Of a stretch of DNA of 64,000 nt, positions 1-12,082 are shown piece by piece. The notes beneath the pieces are model-generated. The model saw only the letters and a list, made by a program, of their open reading frames with translations, made no database searches and had not been told where the DNA came from. Made by a program: the position numbers and the translations under genes. The first letter of the stretch is position 1. Each line of letters begins with the position of its first letter. Source of the stretch: Raphanus sativus (taxonomy: Eukaryota; Streptophyta; Magnoliopsida; Brassicales; Brassicaceae); the NCBI RefSeq assembly GCF_000801105.2, contig NC_079519.1, positions 5,392,668 to 5,456,667 of the forward strand. Reading direction: 5' to 3'.

Positions 1-476
1 AATTCCCAAGACCTGAACAAGATTATTAGAACCCCAAAACTACACACTGCCACTTTGCTAGGTTCAGCAAAGTGAGGGTTAATCAAGCAACACACCACAG
101 ACATTATCATCCAATCCAAATATGATTCTTTGACTATTAGTCTCAATATATTTGAACAAAGAACCAAAAGATCAATTCTGGGTCTAAACGATAATGGATA
201 AATTCTAAGACTATATTATGTCGGCTCACAAACATACTATGATACCATTTTTGTGTATATACTGTGCAGTTGAAATGTTCAACGCCGTTAAACCATTTTG
301 AAACCATGTTTTGCAACTTCATACCACCACGATTTTCACAGGTTTATAAATAGTTCAGGAAAATTAAACTGTCTTTCAAAATGACAAAAAGTCAAATATA
401 TTGTTACCATATATTGAAGCATACAATAATGTGGGGAATGCTAAATTACCATATATGATGTTTATTAGGAATCATA
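1..476. other. AT-rich intergenic, nothing recognised
   Basis: No open frame longer than about 60 codons and no recognisable exon, repeat or RNA gene was seen here. Confidence 0.5.
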
Positions 477-743
477 GGCTCTAACTAGTGACATAGGGAA
501 CCAAGGAGAATGATCAATTCCCACTAATTCCTTAAAAATTATACCATTTGTAGGGAATTTTTGATACGTCTGATTCCTTGTCATTTCTTAAATTTTAAGG
601 AATCATAGAACAAAATCATTCCTTATTAAAATTGATATGGAACAAAAAGTAATAAATATTCCTTTTAATTCCATTAATTTTATTCCTATTCATTTCTTTC
701 CTACTCATTCATATTCCTAAATCAATGGTCACCAGTTAGAGCC
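477..743. mobile_element. MITE with about 21-bp terminal inverted repeats
   Basis: The ends read GGCTCTAACTAGTGAC on the left and, in reverse complement, GGCTCTAACTGGTGAC on the right. The 267-bp AT-rich body has no coding capacity. ATA flanks both ends and may be a 3-bp target duplication, but it is too short to be conclusive. The superfamily is not certain. Confidence 0.6.
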
Positions 744-989
744 ATAGATTTCTAGAAGAGTTTTGCGTTTTGATTTTCATATTTAAAATTGTAATTCTTT
801 TTTATCCATATTTTTGTGTTCTAACGAAACCTCTTTCACTTCTTATATAAGCATTCTTTCTCTTCTCGTCTCTTCTGACCAATAGTTATACTGATTTTGT
901 GATTTATTATAAGTTTTTTTCTCGCGAAAATTATTCTGCTTACAATTTCTTTATCCGGCGGGTGTTTGATATCAAGACAATGAGAGTTT

Positions 990-1215
990 CATTGATCATT
1001 CAATTGTGCTTACCTTAATCACTAGATAGTTTTTTTGTTGAAGTGACCACATGACATGTTTTTTTGAAGTAACATGTATCTTCAAATTTACAATATAAGT
1101 GGTTGTTTTTGTTCTTGTCCATCCACCTATCAGAGACATAAAAATTTGGCTAATAAAATCTATATTATGAAAAATCTCTCTAGTGATTAAGGTAAGCACA
1201 ATTGTACGATCAATG
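990..1215. repeat. Small foldback element, 36-bp inverted repeat
   Basis: The left arm (990-1025, containing TTGTGCTTACCTTAATCACT) is matched by an inverted copy at 1179-1215 with two mismatches. The spacer is about 150 bp. No clear target duplication was found, so it may be a MITE or a simple inverted duplication. Confidence 0.6.
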
Positions 1216-1535
1216 AAAATCTATCTATTAAAATCTATATATATATAGTTGTCCAAAAAAAAAAATCTATATATATTATGAAAAATGAACATAACGAATT
1301 GTTATAAATTATTTTTATTTTTTCGAAATGAATGTAGACATTATGAAAAGAGATTCTAGATATATCTATAGATCTTTGGGAAAATGGTCATAAAAATCCC
1401 AAACTTACAAATTTTGGTCATCTAAAGCATATACTTTGGCTTAGACAACTTAAACATCAACATCTAAGCATATCATTTCTAGGATGACTTAAGAATCAAA
1501 AAATGATCTGTCTCTCTCTCTATTTTTTATTTTTC
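1216..1535. other. AT-rich intergenic, nothing recognised
   Basis: Low-complexity AT-rich sequence with short TATA-like runs. No exon or repeat was recognised. Confidence 0.4.
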
Positions 1536-1882
1536 TTGCTGGCAAATTGAATCAGTTAATTCGCTTTACCTGAATCACCGGGACTTTGCAAATAATTTCG
1601 GTCTAAAGAACGAATTGGTGAAGACAACATACATGAACGTCCTCCTTGCTCTCGTGGAGACACTAAACAAGCCTCCACATACTTTCACCGAGACTGAGCT
1701 AAGACGCTCGCAGCGACCTGGTCGAGCTAACAGAAGCAGGTTTCAAGGTAGACTGGTTAAATACAATGCTTGATGGGGTTTCCTTGGATAGGAGGAATGA
1801 AGAAAATATTGCTGATGATGATCATGGGTCACGAGGAGTAGAACAACTCATCGAGGAGAAGGTCGAGGCTGCTATAGATTGA
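1536..1882 (+). pseudogene. MATH/coiled-coil (RTM3-like) gene fragment
   Basis: The plus strand translates into the region that follows the MATH domain in plant MATH/coiled-coil proteins. It reads roughly as KTTYMNVLLALVETLNKPP, then TETELRR, and after a change of frame near 1712 as DLVELTEAGFKVDWLNTMLD, ending at a TGA at 1880-1882. The family's MATH domains are absent upstream. The frameshift, the lack of a start and the missing domains mark it as a broken remnant. The MATH/coiled-coil family is large and tandemly duplicated in Brassicaceae, so an isolated decayed copy is plausible. The identification rests on recognition of the C-terminal motif pattern. Confidence 0.65.
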
Positions 1883-2011
1883 CTCGATGGTGATATTCAC
1901 TCTTGGAAAGGACGTTTGGGATTTGCTCTTCTTCGTAATGAGAAAATAGACTAAAGATTAAATATATACATTTTAATTTATTTCTTTTTTCCATATATAT
2001 ATAGTTGGAAA

Positions 2012-4215
2012 GGGAAGTTTACTAGAATAACACAAATTTAATGTATTATTACTAGAATGACTCATAATTTTTGAAAATTATTAGAATATTTTTCTGGTCA
2101 AAATTGTCCTTGTGCACTGTTATAACAAAAAAAAAATATTACCAAAATATCCTTGTTATTTGATCGATGACAGATTTATTTTCAAAAAAATAAATCTGCC
2201 AAGTAATAAATCTATTTATAAAATCTGTGTAAAAAAATAAATCTATCGTTGCAATGGTGTCAGACTTTTTTAAAAACGTCAGATTTGTTCATACGGTAGA
2301 CTTAATTGTTCGATTTGTTTAGAAAATAGATTTTAAGCATAAATCTGTCGAATGATATAGCCGATTTGTTATAAATGGCAGATTTATGTGGTCAACTTAT
2401 TTTCTTATGGACCGATTTATTTACTTATGTTCGACTAATTTTCTTACGGAAGATTTATATAACCGACTTAAAATTGTTGGCAGACTTTTTGTTTATGAAG
2501 TGACAGACTTTTAAATTTTTGTTGTGGCAGACTTACTGACGAAAATCTGGGTTTATGTAAACAAATTCCAATTTCGACCAGATTTACAATAATTTCGAAT
2601 CTGGTATATTTTCAGGTCAGTTAAACTCAGAATTAAGTAAAAAAATTCAGTTGTCGTCATCTCTTTTATACCTCTTTTCTTCATTTTCAAGTTGTCATTT
2701 TTATGGTTGTTTAATCACTTGTTGCAATCCTTATTGCTTGGAAAAACATGGATCACATAATTCTCGTCTGCAGAAAATAGAAGTTTGAAAGAAAAAGTGG
2801 TTTTTTGAGCATGAACACGAGTTGGAACTGACAAGACAAAACAGATTTTGTGGCAAGCCATTACCACCTTGCAGGAAGACAACGAAGTAAAAACAAACAC
2901 ATGAATTATAAAGTGGCCAGTGCAACACTGGCTTGATTGATCTTAATCCTATCAATTTATGTTGGAAAACAGATGTTATCTTCTATTTGTCTCTTACTCA
3001 TTTTCTTATTGTTATATTGTTTTAATCTATACTTACGTATCCATGTAAATAAAATATCATCAATTTAATTCAACAAGCAGAATACAATAACTGAGTTCAC
3101 CAAAATAAAGGCTTAAAATTTACAATGCACCATCACAATATACAAGTTAAACCCATTTGAATGAGATCAGACCAAAAGAAAGTAGCCTCATCAGGTTCTT
3201 CTTTCACATCTTCATTCTCCTCAGCCTCATTAAACTCATCAAATTGCTTCTCCTCATCTTCTTCCTGACAAAGTCACCATATCATATTAGGATTCAAAAT
3301 TCCATGTTAGAGTGAAAAAAAAGAAAGACAAAAAATTAATAATGATACACATAGTTCTTCATCAGCATTGTTGTTCTCCAGTGACTTGCTATACTCTGTC
3401 TCCTTATCCAAATAAACTTTCTTATCCTAAATAGCCACTTAATACAATCCGAGTTATATCACGATAGGCAAATCACCATGCAACCTAGGGAAGAAACAAA
3501 GAACAGAGAAACTCACTTCTTCTGTCAAAGACTTCTACTTTTCACCGCCTAGCTTTGCAACCTACGATCATACAGAAAGCACAGTCTATAAAAGCTTCAC
3601 ACAGAAAACACTAGCACATAGTTTACTAAATCTCTACCGATTATCAAATACAATCTTTAACCAATCTCACATTTATGAATTTAACAGAGTTCAAAGGAAG
3701 GTTAAATGAAATTGGGAATTAGGGTTTCTAAATTTCAACATGCAATCAATCAATATATGATAACAACAAAGTCGAATAGCATAGGTTTTAGGACTCAAAG
3801 ATTAGAGTAACTTTCAATTGAAAGCAAATTGTGACAGAGGTGAAATCAATTTCAGATTTGTCTACAAGGACAGAGACGAACATGAGTTAGCTTGGAGGAT
3901 GGCGGAGACGAAGCCGTTTACGGTAGAGGTGACGGAGAAGGGACAGTCGGAGCTGGATGTGCGGAGACGATGAAGAGTGTGTTTTGTCGCCTTTGGTGAA
4001 GAAACCCTACGAAAAAGCCAAAGGTAAAGTGTTTTGTCGTTTTTTTTCGTTCTTATAATATTAATTTTTTTTTGCCTTTTTAATTAGGTTTTAATTATCA
4101 GTAATGGCAAAATCGTAATCTTCCATGTTCCAAGAGTTATTCTAGTTATTCCAATATTTTATGAGTTATTCTAGTCATTAGTAGAATAATTTGAGTTATT
4201 CTGGGTAATTTCTCT
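2012..4215. mobile_element. Non-autonomous Mutator-like element
   Basis: The two ends are related in inverted orientation over about 80 bp: ACTAGAATAACACAAATT on the left, and CCAGAATAACTCAAATT in reverse complement on the right. Each end carries further copies of the TAGAATAACTCA motif. The 2.2-kb body contains many degenerate copies of a (G)GCAGATTTA motif (2160-2540) and, toward the right, intron-bearing exon pieces. No transposase was seen. I could not identify a clean 9-bp target duplication, so the Mutator assignment is inferred from long, repetitive terminal repeats and gene capture. Confidence 0.5.
3133..3560 (-). pseudogene. Captured acidic-protein exons inside the element
   Basis: The minus strand holds at least two exon-like blocks bounded by AG/GT. 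The block at about 3351-3426 reads DKKVYLDKETEYSKSLENN. The block at 3133-3264 reads QEEDEEKQFDEFNEAEEN and ends in a stop at 3133-3135. A further upstream piece near 3505-3560 has an internal TAG. The protein is not recognised; it is acidic and Lys/Glu rich. Its position between the terminal repeats of a transposable element suggests capture of a host gene (Pack-MULE style). Confidence 0.4.
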
Positions 4216-4508
4216 ATATGGTTTCATGGATCTCCCTATTAGCTGGAACGATCGAACCAAAGAGTTTATCTTTTTTAGTCAAAGACAGATTCATATTGCG
4301 TCTAATCCCAATGTCTCATGCGTGTGCACCAACCTTATGAATGGCAAATGTAAACGAATCAGTCTCTTATTCTTGGAACATGCTATATACATCGTCAAGA
4401 CTATCCAGTGTGTATCACACAAACTCTGTTATTTACATCATCATTATCCACTATTTTTTTCACGGACCCTGAGTTTCAGCAGTGAGTTAACACTAGCTGT
4501 TACAGCAA

Positions 4509-7168
4509 CTATTTGAGACTGTATGCAAGAATGCCGATCCAGCCAATGGCCACAGCAAGAAGAACAGGTACAGTGGAAGGCCCGAGGTTCTGCGTTGTGC
4601 TGTTGGCTCTGTCGCTGACTACTCTCTCTGTGCGTGACCTTTCTACAAGTACAAGATGCTCGTGAACAAGTTTGGTCAGTATGTCCATTTGAAGCGTTAT
4701 CTCATGTTGTCTTCCAGTAACAAGTTCAACCTGTCCAGATATAATAAAAGATAAAATGAAATATTTAGACCCTTACAGTAGTCTCTCTCCGAGTCTAAAG
4801 CTATCTCTTAAGTTCAGCTTATGTCTATTGGAGTGAAGTAAGTCGAGAATAAAATTGAAAAAAAAAATACCTCTTCCATGAGAGCAGACAAGAGGGACCC
4901 AGAAGCAGCAGCAGCAGCAGCAGCTCTCCTGTTCGGGATACTGGAATTCAACTCTTCAAGATGGTATGTGCACTCATCCATCCTCTCATTCACTGTTGAT
5001 ATTTGGTATATGAGCCGAGTGATAACACCCTATAAAACATGATAATATATGCTCAGTTATGACTTTTTGAAACAACGTAACTTGTATAATATTGAAAGAT
5101 CTTAGGGTAAAAAAAAAACAGAGAGACCACTTTTTTTTTACCTGATTTGGAAGCGTGGCTGCAGGTGCTCTACTATCAGCAGAAGCTCTTAGTCTTGGAA
5201 GGGCTCCTTGAGAAGGAATTAAGCTAACTTTTGTCTTCAAGTCATCTGGCAAAGCCTGAAAACATGGACCCACACACATATCAAAGCTTTACCATCATGA
5301 TATAAATATAATCCACCGGATATGTGTGCACAACTCATACCATAACTTTTTTCACACGCTTCTCCAGCTGCATCAGTTCAATATATGTATGTGGAACATA
5401 TGAAGAAGCTTCCAGTCCGAGTTGGTTAGCCACGTTTTCAACGTATGTACGGTCTCTACCTCGCACCTTCATAAAAGGAGTTGAGAAAAAGGTTGATTAC
5501 TAGTTATAACACTTTGTACAGAGAGCAAAGAGAAAACAGATACTACCTGAACATGTGTCCGGTTCAGTTGTTTAAAACGATCACTCTTCACAGTAACCTT
5601 GTCATCATCAAAGATATGACTTGTTCTTTCCGAGATTGCTGCAAGGGTATAACCCAATGCCATTAATCCTCCGAGAAGGCGAACGTTGACTTGGAAAGTT
5701 ATTCCGGGAGATATAACTAACGAACAATCTGTAAACGACTCCTGAAAGCAAATACCATAGAACCATAAACATCTGTTTCTCAATCTGATATGGTACGTTT
5801 ATACATAAAGAACTATAGTATATATGAACAAGTTAATAAAAACCAAACCTCAAACGTGAGATAGTATCTTCCATCCCGGTTCCTCATTCTGAGGAATGAT
5901 TGACATGTTTTAGGATCCTCGCCTGGTGGTAGCAGATAGATGTCACGAGTTTCTTCTGTACGTTCTTTGAAGTCTTCAGACAGAACTGCCTTCATTTGTT
6001 CTGGTGTTAACGCCTTCGTTGACTACAATTAAGATAAAAACAAAACCAGGAAAAGTTTTGCTGCTGCTAGTTGCAGATAATAATATTGAAAGCGCCAAAA
6101 ATAGAAAGTATTGTAAAACCTTTAGAATATATGTTGGGTTCTGAAAGCCAGAGGGGTCAAAATTGTTTTCGATGTTAATATGAGCTGTCTTCAGGTCAGG
6201 TTCAATAAGCGCCTCGTACGTGGGATAAACCTGGATAGAGAAGACACAACACATGCATCAGGCAGCAAGGATGAGAGCAAGGGAGATTTAATCAGAGGAT
6301 AGAATAGGGTGAGAGAACCGTCTCGAATATTCGACGAACTGTCTCTTGAGAATCCTGGCCAGGACGTTGAATGTCTCCCAAAACACGCTTGACAAGATTG
6401 GAAGACACTCCACCAGTGACGGAGACACGAAGATCGAGGAAAGGACGTAGCTTCTCGCTCAAAGCGTATATGCCTTCAAGGATAACAATGCGGGAGCTAG
6501 GCACCTCAACCGTTCTATAATTAAAGCACACACACACAAAAGAACCATATAAGTCGTCACTGCACATAAACTACTAATCTATGTGCTAAGCAATATAAAT
6601 TGTCTTTGCCTATCAGATATATATATAATCACTACCTGTAACCAATTCGCGAGTTCGACTTGAAGTCATATATAGGAACCTGAACAGATTGTCCATCCTT
6701 TAGGCCGTGTATGTTGTCAAGAAGTTTATCATAATCTGTCAACCGTTTGTCTGCAACAATAGTAAACAACACTCTTCAATAAAACCCAAGAAAGCAAGCA
6801 ATAACCGAATCAAGCCGTGCGAAACAAGTCATACCATCAAAGTCTCTACCGGTGGCACGAGCACCATCAATGTAGCTGTCCATGTTGATGATAGCAATAC
6901 TACGCAAGAAGTTGGAAATTTTCTCAGTGAAGACAGATTTTCCAGCTCCGGAAAGACCAGCCAAACCAACCAAGATGAGTCCATCGTTCTTCTGGGAGAG
7001 TAGCTGGCACGCACGGACGAAAGCGCAGAAACCTTTCTCAAAAGTCAACGGATCATCGATGGGAACTATCTCGTATCTTCCTGCAGAGTCTTTTCTTTTA
7101 ACGAGCCGAACTTTATCCCTCAACAAGTCTTGAGGTGACCACAGAGAAACAGAGCTCTCGCGCACCAT
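4509..7168 (-). CDS. TTM1: TTM1/TTM2-type P-loop kinase + CYTH protein
   Basis: Ten coding exons give 581 residues: 7168-6835, 6750-6636, 6514-6319, 6230-6120, 6022-5849, 5741-5547, 5466-5341, 5255-5142, 5029-4871 and 4730-4509. All junctions are GT/AG and frame-consistent. A P-loop uridine-kinase-like domain comes first, with Walker A GLSGAGKS at residues 71-78. A CYTH/triphosphate-tunnel domain follows (RTEETRDIYLLPPGEDP, then ISPGITFQVNVRLLGGLMAL). Next come a coiled-coil stretch with seven alanines and a C-terminal hydrophobic tail (VPVLLAVAIGWIGILAY). In Arabidopsis, TTM1 and TTM2 are tail-anchored pyrophosphatases of the mitochondrial outer membrane, acting in senescence and immunity respectively. 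This copy is shorter than the roughly 640 residues I recall for those proteins, chiefly in the linker after the CYTH domain. The adjacency to SPPA favours TTM1. The ATG at 7168 follows an AG acceptor at 7178-7177, so the first exon is probably untranslated. Confidence 0.9.
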
Positions 7169-7176
7169 TGCAAACC

Positions 7177-7617
7177 CTGTAAACACACACAAAATACAAA
7201 TCTTTTCATATATTCACTACAACTGCAGATGCAATACGATCAAGAGATTCATCATAAGAAGTTACTATAATAAGTGCATGAAAGGCTTGAGCTTTTAGAG
7301 TTATACTGCAACGAGAAGGCTTTTGCACATGCGATCAAGACGAACAGAATCAAAACGATAACGTTATGCGATCAAGAGATTCATAAGAAGTAACAATCGA
7401 AAGAAACAAAGAAGGAGAGAGACGATCAAGAGATTCATAATAAGAAGTTACTATAAATGCATGAAAGGTTTGAGCTTTTAGAGTTACTGCAACGCAACTT
7501 ATCAAGACGAACGAATCCAAAGAAAGAATCAAACGATAACGTTTACGAATCTGAGCGTAAACGAAAGAAGCAAAGAACGAGAGAGAAGACGAGAACGTTT
7601 CAGTCTTCTTCTTCACC
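7177..7617 (-). other. 5' UTR intron of the TTM gene with internal repeats
   Basis: On the minus strand a GT donor lies at 7616-7615 (AAG/GTGAAG) and an AG acceptor at 7178-7177, eight bases before the ATG. The intron contains partial direct repeats. The block beginning GATCAAGAGATTCAT recurs at 7238, 7370 and 7424. The segment with CATGAAAGGTTTGAGCTTTT occurs in the first and last copies, about 186 bp apart. The splice sites are inferred. Confidence 0.5.
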
Positions 7618-8057
7618 TTAAACGGAAGAAGAAAGCTTCCGCAAGAATCGATGGAGCTCGAAAGAGATGGGAAGAAGAAGAAGATATTCTCTTAGCAGTC
7701 AGTTACTGAGAGTAAGAAAGAAAGGAAGATGATGGAAGTGGAGCAAAGACGATGACGGAGTATATAAATAGCCAAACAGTAAACCGGCGATTTAAAATTG
7801 AAATTCGGTTATCAAATTTCGGTTTCTTACTTGGGGATTTTGATTAAAATGAACCGGGATAAACCGAAATGGACTTAAGTGACGAATCATTGTGAGCGGT
7901 TACTCCACGTAACGACTTTGACCGTCACACGTCACACACACGGTGAAGAAGAAGCGACGACGTGGAAGAAACTAAAACCTTCTTCTCAAATCTTCTTTCT
8001 TTCTCTCTCTTTTCCTCGAAAAATCGCAGGAGAGAGAGAAAGCGAGTGAGAGAGAAA
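7618..8057. promoter_or_regulatory. Shared divergent promoter, TTM and SPPA
   Basis: This interval separates two divergent genes. TATATAAATA at 7761-7770, read on the minus strand as TATTTATATA, is well placed for a TTM transcript starting near 7735. SPPA would be transcribed rightward, with a CT-rich 5' leader (7978-8040). ACGTGG motifs at 7960-7965 and CCACGT at 7904-7909 are G-box-like. An upstream in-frame ATG at 7962 was not chosen as the SPPA start because the plastid-targeting N-terminus begins at 8058. Confidence 0.5.
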
Positions 8058-11000
8058 ATGGCGAAGCTACTACTACTCCACGCGCCTCAAGTAGTCTTCA
8101 CGACTAGTAGGTCACTGGTCTCCGCGACGACGGCTATATACAGAAGACCTCTCCTCGTGAACTCCAATTTCACCTCTTCTCCTTCGGATTCGCATTCATC
8201 ATCTTCCCATATCGTTCCTCGTCTCCGCTCTCGGAGATTCTCGGCTCGCGCCTTCGACGATTCACCTGCTTCCTCGGCGGAAATGGAGAAAGATCAGCAA
8301 CAGCAGGAACAGCCCCGGGATGGAGCTGAGGACTATCCTACAGGAGAGATGGTGTACGAAGATAGAAACGCGTGGGAGAGCTTTGTTGTCAAGTTCAGGA
8401 TGCTGTTTGCTTATCCTTGGCAGCGTGTTCGCAAAGGAAGCGTCTTGACTATGACTCTGCGCGGCCAGGTCTAGTCATTTGTTGACGAACAAAATACACT
8501 AGTACAATGTATTTGTGATGTTTATTTTGTGAATAGAACTCCTTACTTGCTTTGTTGTTATCTATCTATCTATGTTTCAGATCTCTGATCAGCTGAAGAG
8601 CCGTTTCACTTCAGGGCTTTCGTTGCCCCAAATCTCTGAGAATCTCGTGAAAGCTGCTTATGATCCTCGTATTGCTGGAGTCTACCTTCACATTGAGCCT
8701 TTGAGCTGTGGCTGGGGAAAGGTTGAAGAAATTCGTAGGCATATATTAGATTTTAAGAAATCAGGTAGCTCTCTAGTGCTTTAGGTTGGAAGTTCATTTA
8801 CTCTCTCTAGCTTTTTCACATGCTTTCTAAAAGCTGATCAAACATATATTTCTTTTGTCAGGGAAATTCATTGTTGGGTATATCAACATATGCGGACTAA
8901 AGGAGTATTATCTTGGCTGTGCATGCAGTGAGCTCTATGCTCCGCCTAGTGCCTATTCCTTTCTTTATGGTTTGACTGTTCAAGCTTCTTTTCTTGGAGG
9001 TAATGATTTGCTCAGTTTCTCGCATAAGAAATATCTATGTTCTATATCATAGAGTTATACAGTCTTACATTCACTTGCCACACCATCCTATATCCTAAAG
9101 CTGAATATGAAAGACACAAAGATTTACATTTTCACATTTATCGTTAACTAATTTTTTTTTTCAAAAAGTTTAGGTGTCTTCGAGAAAGTGGGGATTGAAC
9201 CTCAGGTTCAAAGAATTGGAAAGTACAAAAGCGCTGGAGATCAGCTTGCTCGCAAAAGCATATCCGAGGAGAATTACGAGATGCTGAGCGTGCTGCTTGA
9301 TAACATCTATGCAAATTGGCTGGATGGTGTTTCTGATTCAACAGGTTCGAGACCTTTTCACCAATCTTGTTATTGGTTTCTAACCGTTTAGTTCTCTCCT
9401 GAGTGGCTTCTGCTTAGAACCATGCAGGGAAAAAGCGTGAAGATGTTGAAAGTTTCATCAATCAAGGAGTTTACGAAATTGAAAAACTAAAGGAAGAGGG
9501 ACTGATAAAGGATATTCGGTATGATGATGAGGTACCTTCTACGTAGGGCTAGAATAATGTGCTTGTTATTTCGTCCTTAGTTATGAACTTTCCCTTTTGG
9601 TTGTTTTGGCATCCTCTCAAAATATTGGGATATAATTATAAAGTTTTCCCTGAAAAATCTATCTAAAAGAGAATTAGATAACGCCCCTCATAGTCCATGC
9701 TGTTTTTTGATCTATTCCAATCAATTTGAATGCCCTTGCAGGTTATATCAATGCTGAAAGAGAGACTTGGAGTTGAAAAAGACAAAAAGCTTCCCACTGT
9801 TGATTACAAGTAACCGACTCTTACTACATGGAATTTTCAAATTGAGGCTTACTGAATCTAGAGCTATTATCTTTGCACGTACAACTGGCTCTAGCCTTGT
9901 ACTATTTTAGGTGTTGTATACATAAATGGGTACTGTTCCCTAGTTGGTTCCTGCATTATTGGCTAATCTTGATTTAGAGTTAGTGTAATAAGAAGAACTG
10001 AATATCCTGTGGCACTACCTACTAGAGATCGTAACTCAGCAAAGTGTAGACAAGATTTCTTGTCTATAGGTTCTCATCGTGTTGGGAGGAATAAACTTTT
10101 TGCAACTTTTTTAGTAACTGGTATATGCATACTCTGTGGTTACTCATTTCTGTAGCATATTATACTTGTCTTCATTTTCTTCTACGGTTACCTTTTAGCT
10201 TCGTGCAGTTATATTAATTATACAGGCTAGTAACATGCATACATTCTCTCAATTGAAATGCTTTATGTAGGAAATATTCAGGTGTTAAGAAGTCGACTCT
10301 TGGTCTAAGCGGTGGTAGAGACCAAATAGCTATTATTAGAGCAGGGGGAAGTATTTCTCGGGTTAAGGGTCCGCTGAGCACTCCTGGCTCATCTATTGTA
10401 GCAGAACAACTCATTGAGAAGATCCGCAGTGTAAGAGGTAGGTCTGTTTATTTTTCGTCTGCAAAGTAAATGCCTGTATTCTTCTACAGCAGCCCAAAAC
10501 TTTATATTTCCTCTTTTTCTTTTGAAGAGAACAAAAAATATAAGGCTGCCGTCATACGAATTGACAGTCCAGGAGGCGATGCACTTGCTTCTGATTTGTA
10601 AGTAGTAGTTTTAGTAAATCTTCAATGCTGTGTAATTTGTACCGTTAATATGCTCGTATGATTTTAACATGCCATTGATGGTTTCACTTCACCTTTTAAC
10701 ACGTTGAAGTCCGAAACATTTTTATTTTATTTATGGTAAGTTTGGATGGTTTTGCTGCACCTTTAGGTTTTATTATAACACTACGTATTGGTACACAGAA
10801 TGTGGAGGGAGATCAAACTATTGGCTGAAACGAAACCCGTGATTGCATCGATGTCAGATGTGGCAGCAAGCGGAGGCTACTACATGGCAATGGCTGCAAA
10901 CACCATTGTTGCTGAAAATTTGACATTAACTGGCTCAATTGGAGTTGTCACAGGTGATCTCATCTTTGTACAAGTCTCTTTATCATCCTCCCTATTGTTT

Positions 11001-11885
11001 GATTGCTTTTGTATGTTGTTGTTGTTGCAGCAAGATTTACCTTGGCCAAACTATATGAAAAGATTGGCTTTAACAAGGAAACTATATCTAGGGGAAAATA
11101 TGCTGAGCTTCTGGGGGCTGAGGAAAGACCTTTTAAGTAAGTTACCACACTCCATTTTATCACATCGAGTATACCTCTGTAAGAAGCTATACGTTCCTTA
11201 AATTCACAATTCAAAAGAAGCGCGATTGTGTTTTCAGGCCAGAAGAAGCTGAACTGTTTGGGAAGTCGGCACAGCATGCATATCAGCTTTTCAGGAACAA
11301 AGCAGCCTTATCAAGATCAATGCCTGTATATGTTCCTTCTTTCCTGTATTGCTCTTCTTCAACGCCTGCCTCTCCGAGACTAATATTCTTCTGTTCTCTC
11401 ATGTTATTAGGTTGACAAGATGGAAGAAGTAGCACAAGGCAGAGTCTGGACCGGTAAGGATGCTCATTCTCGTGGTCTTGTTGATGCTCTAGGCGGACTC
11501 TCCCGAGCTATAGCCATCGCTAAGCAGAAAGCTAATATTCCTCTTGACAAGAAGGTTCGTCATTAAAAAACTCTCTTTTGAACTTCACTGAACTCATCTT
11601 TGTGTAACTTACATTAGATACTCTGGTTATTCTTGTGGTGAATACATACAGGTAACTCTTATCGAAATTTCAAGACCTTCTACATCACTACCAGATATCT
11701 TAAGCGGTATAGGAAGCTCGGTGATTGGAGTAGACAGAACACTGAAAGGACTACTCGATGAGTTAACAGTCAGCGAGGGGGTACAAGCTCGAATGGATGG
11801 GATCATGTTTCAGCAACTTGGCCGAGATTCTTTAGCTACTCCTATCATTGATCTTCTTAAAGATTACCTCAGCTCTCTCCGATGA
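8058..11885 (+). CDS. SPPA: Chloroplast signal peptide peptidase SppA (S49)
   Basis: Thirteen exons give 679 residues: 8058-8468, 8581-8764, 8862-8999, 9174-9344, 9428-9531, 9742-9809, 10271-10437, 10528-10597, 10799-10953, 11031-11136, 11238-11325, 11411-11554 and 11652-11885. All junctions are GT/AG and the total is in frame. The Ser- and Arg-rich N-terminus to about residue 70 fits a plastid transit peptide. Two S49 protease domains follow. The catalytic lysine is expected in [10 protein letters not shown] (about residue 263) and the nucleophilic serine in [10 protein letters not shown] (about residue 462), as in bacterial SppA. The Arabidopsis protein is a light-induced serine protease bound to stromal thylakoids. 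Length and sequence match the Arabidopsis protein closely as I remember it. The gene looks intact. Confidence 0.95.
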
Positions 11886-12021
11886 TTCCAACCTTTACCC
11901 GACCCGTTGCAAAGAAACGTCTTCAAAGCCATCAATGAAATTAAACTGATACTTATCTGAGTTAAAACCGATTATACATGAAGTTAATGTGAAACAATTT
12001 ACAGTTTCAGCTATTCACTAA

Positions 12022-12031
12022 TATATAAATA
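12022..12031 (+). promoter_or_regulatory. TATA box of the small secreted-protein gene
   Basis: TATATAAATA lies 52-61 bases upstream of the ATG at 12083. That spacing predicts a short leader of about 25-30 bases. Confidence 0.55.
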
Positions 12032-12082
12032 GGCATATGCATTGTCTCTCTTATAACACACCAATAGAAACAAAAAGCAATA

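Noticed and set aside
7962..8057. Upstream in-frame ATG for SPPA
   Set aside because: It lies in the CT-rich leader, and the added residues do not resemble the known plastid-targeting start, which begins at 8058.
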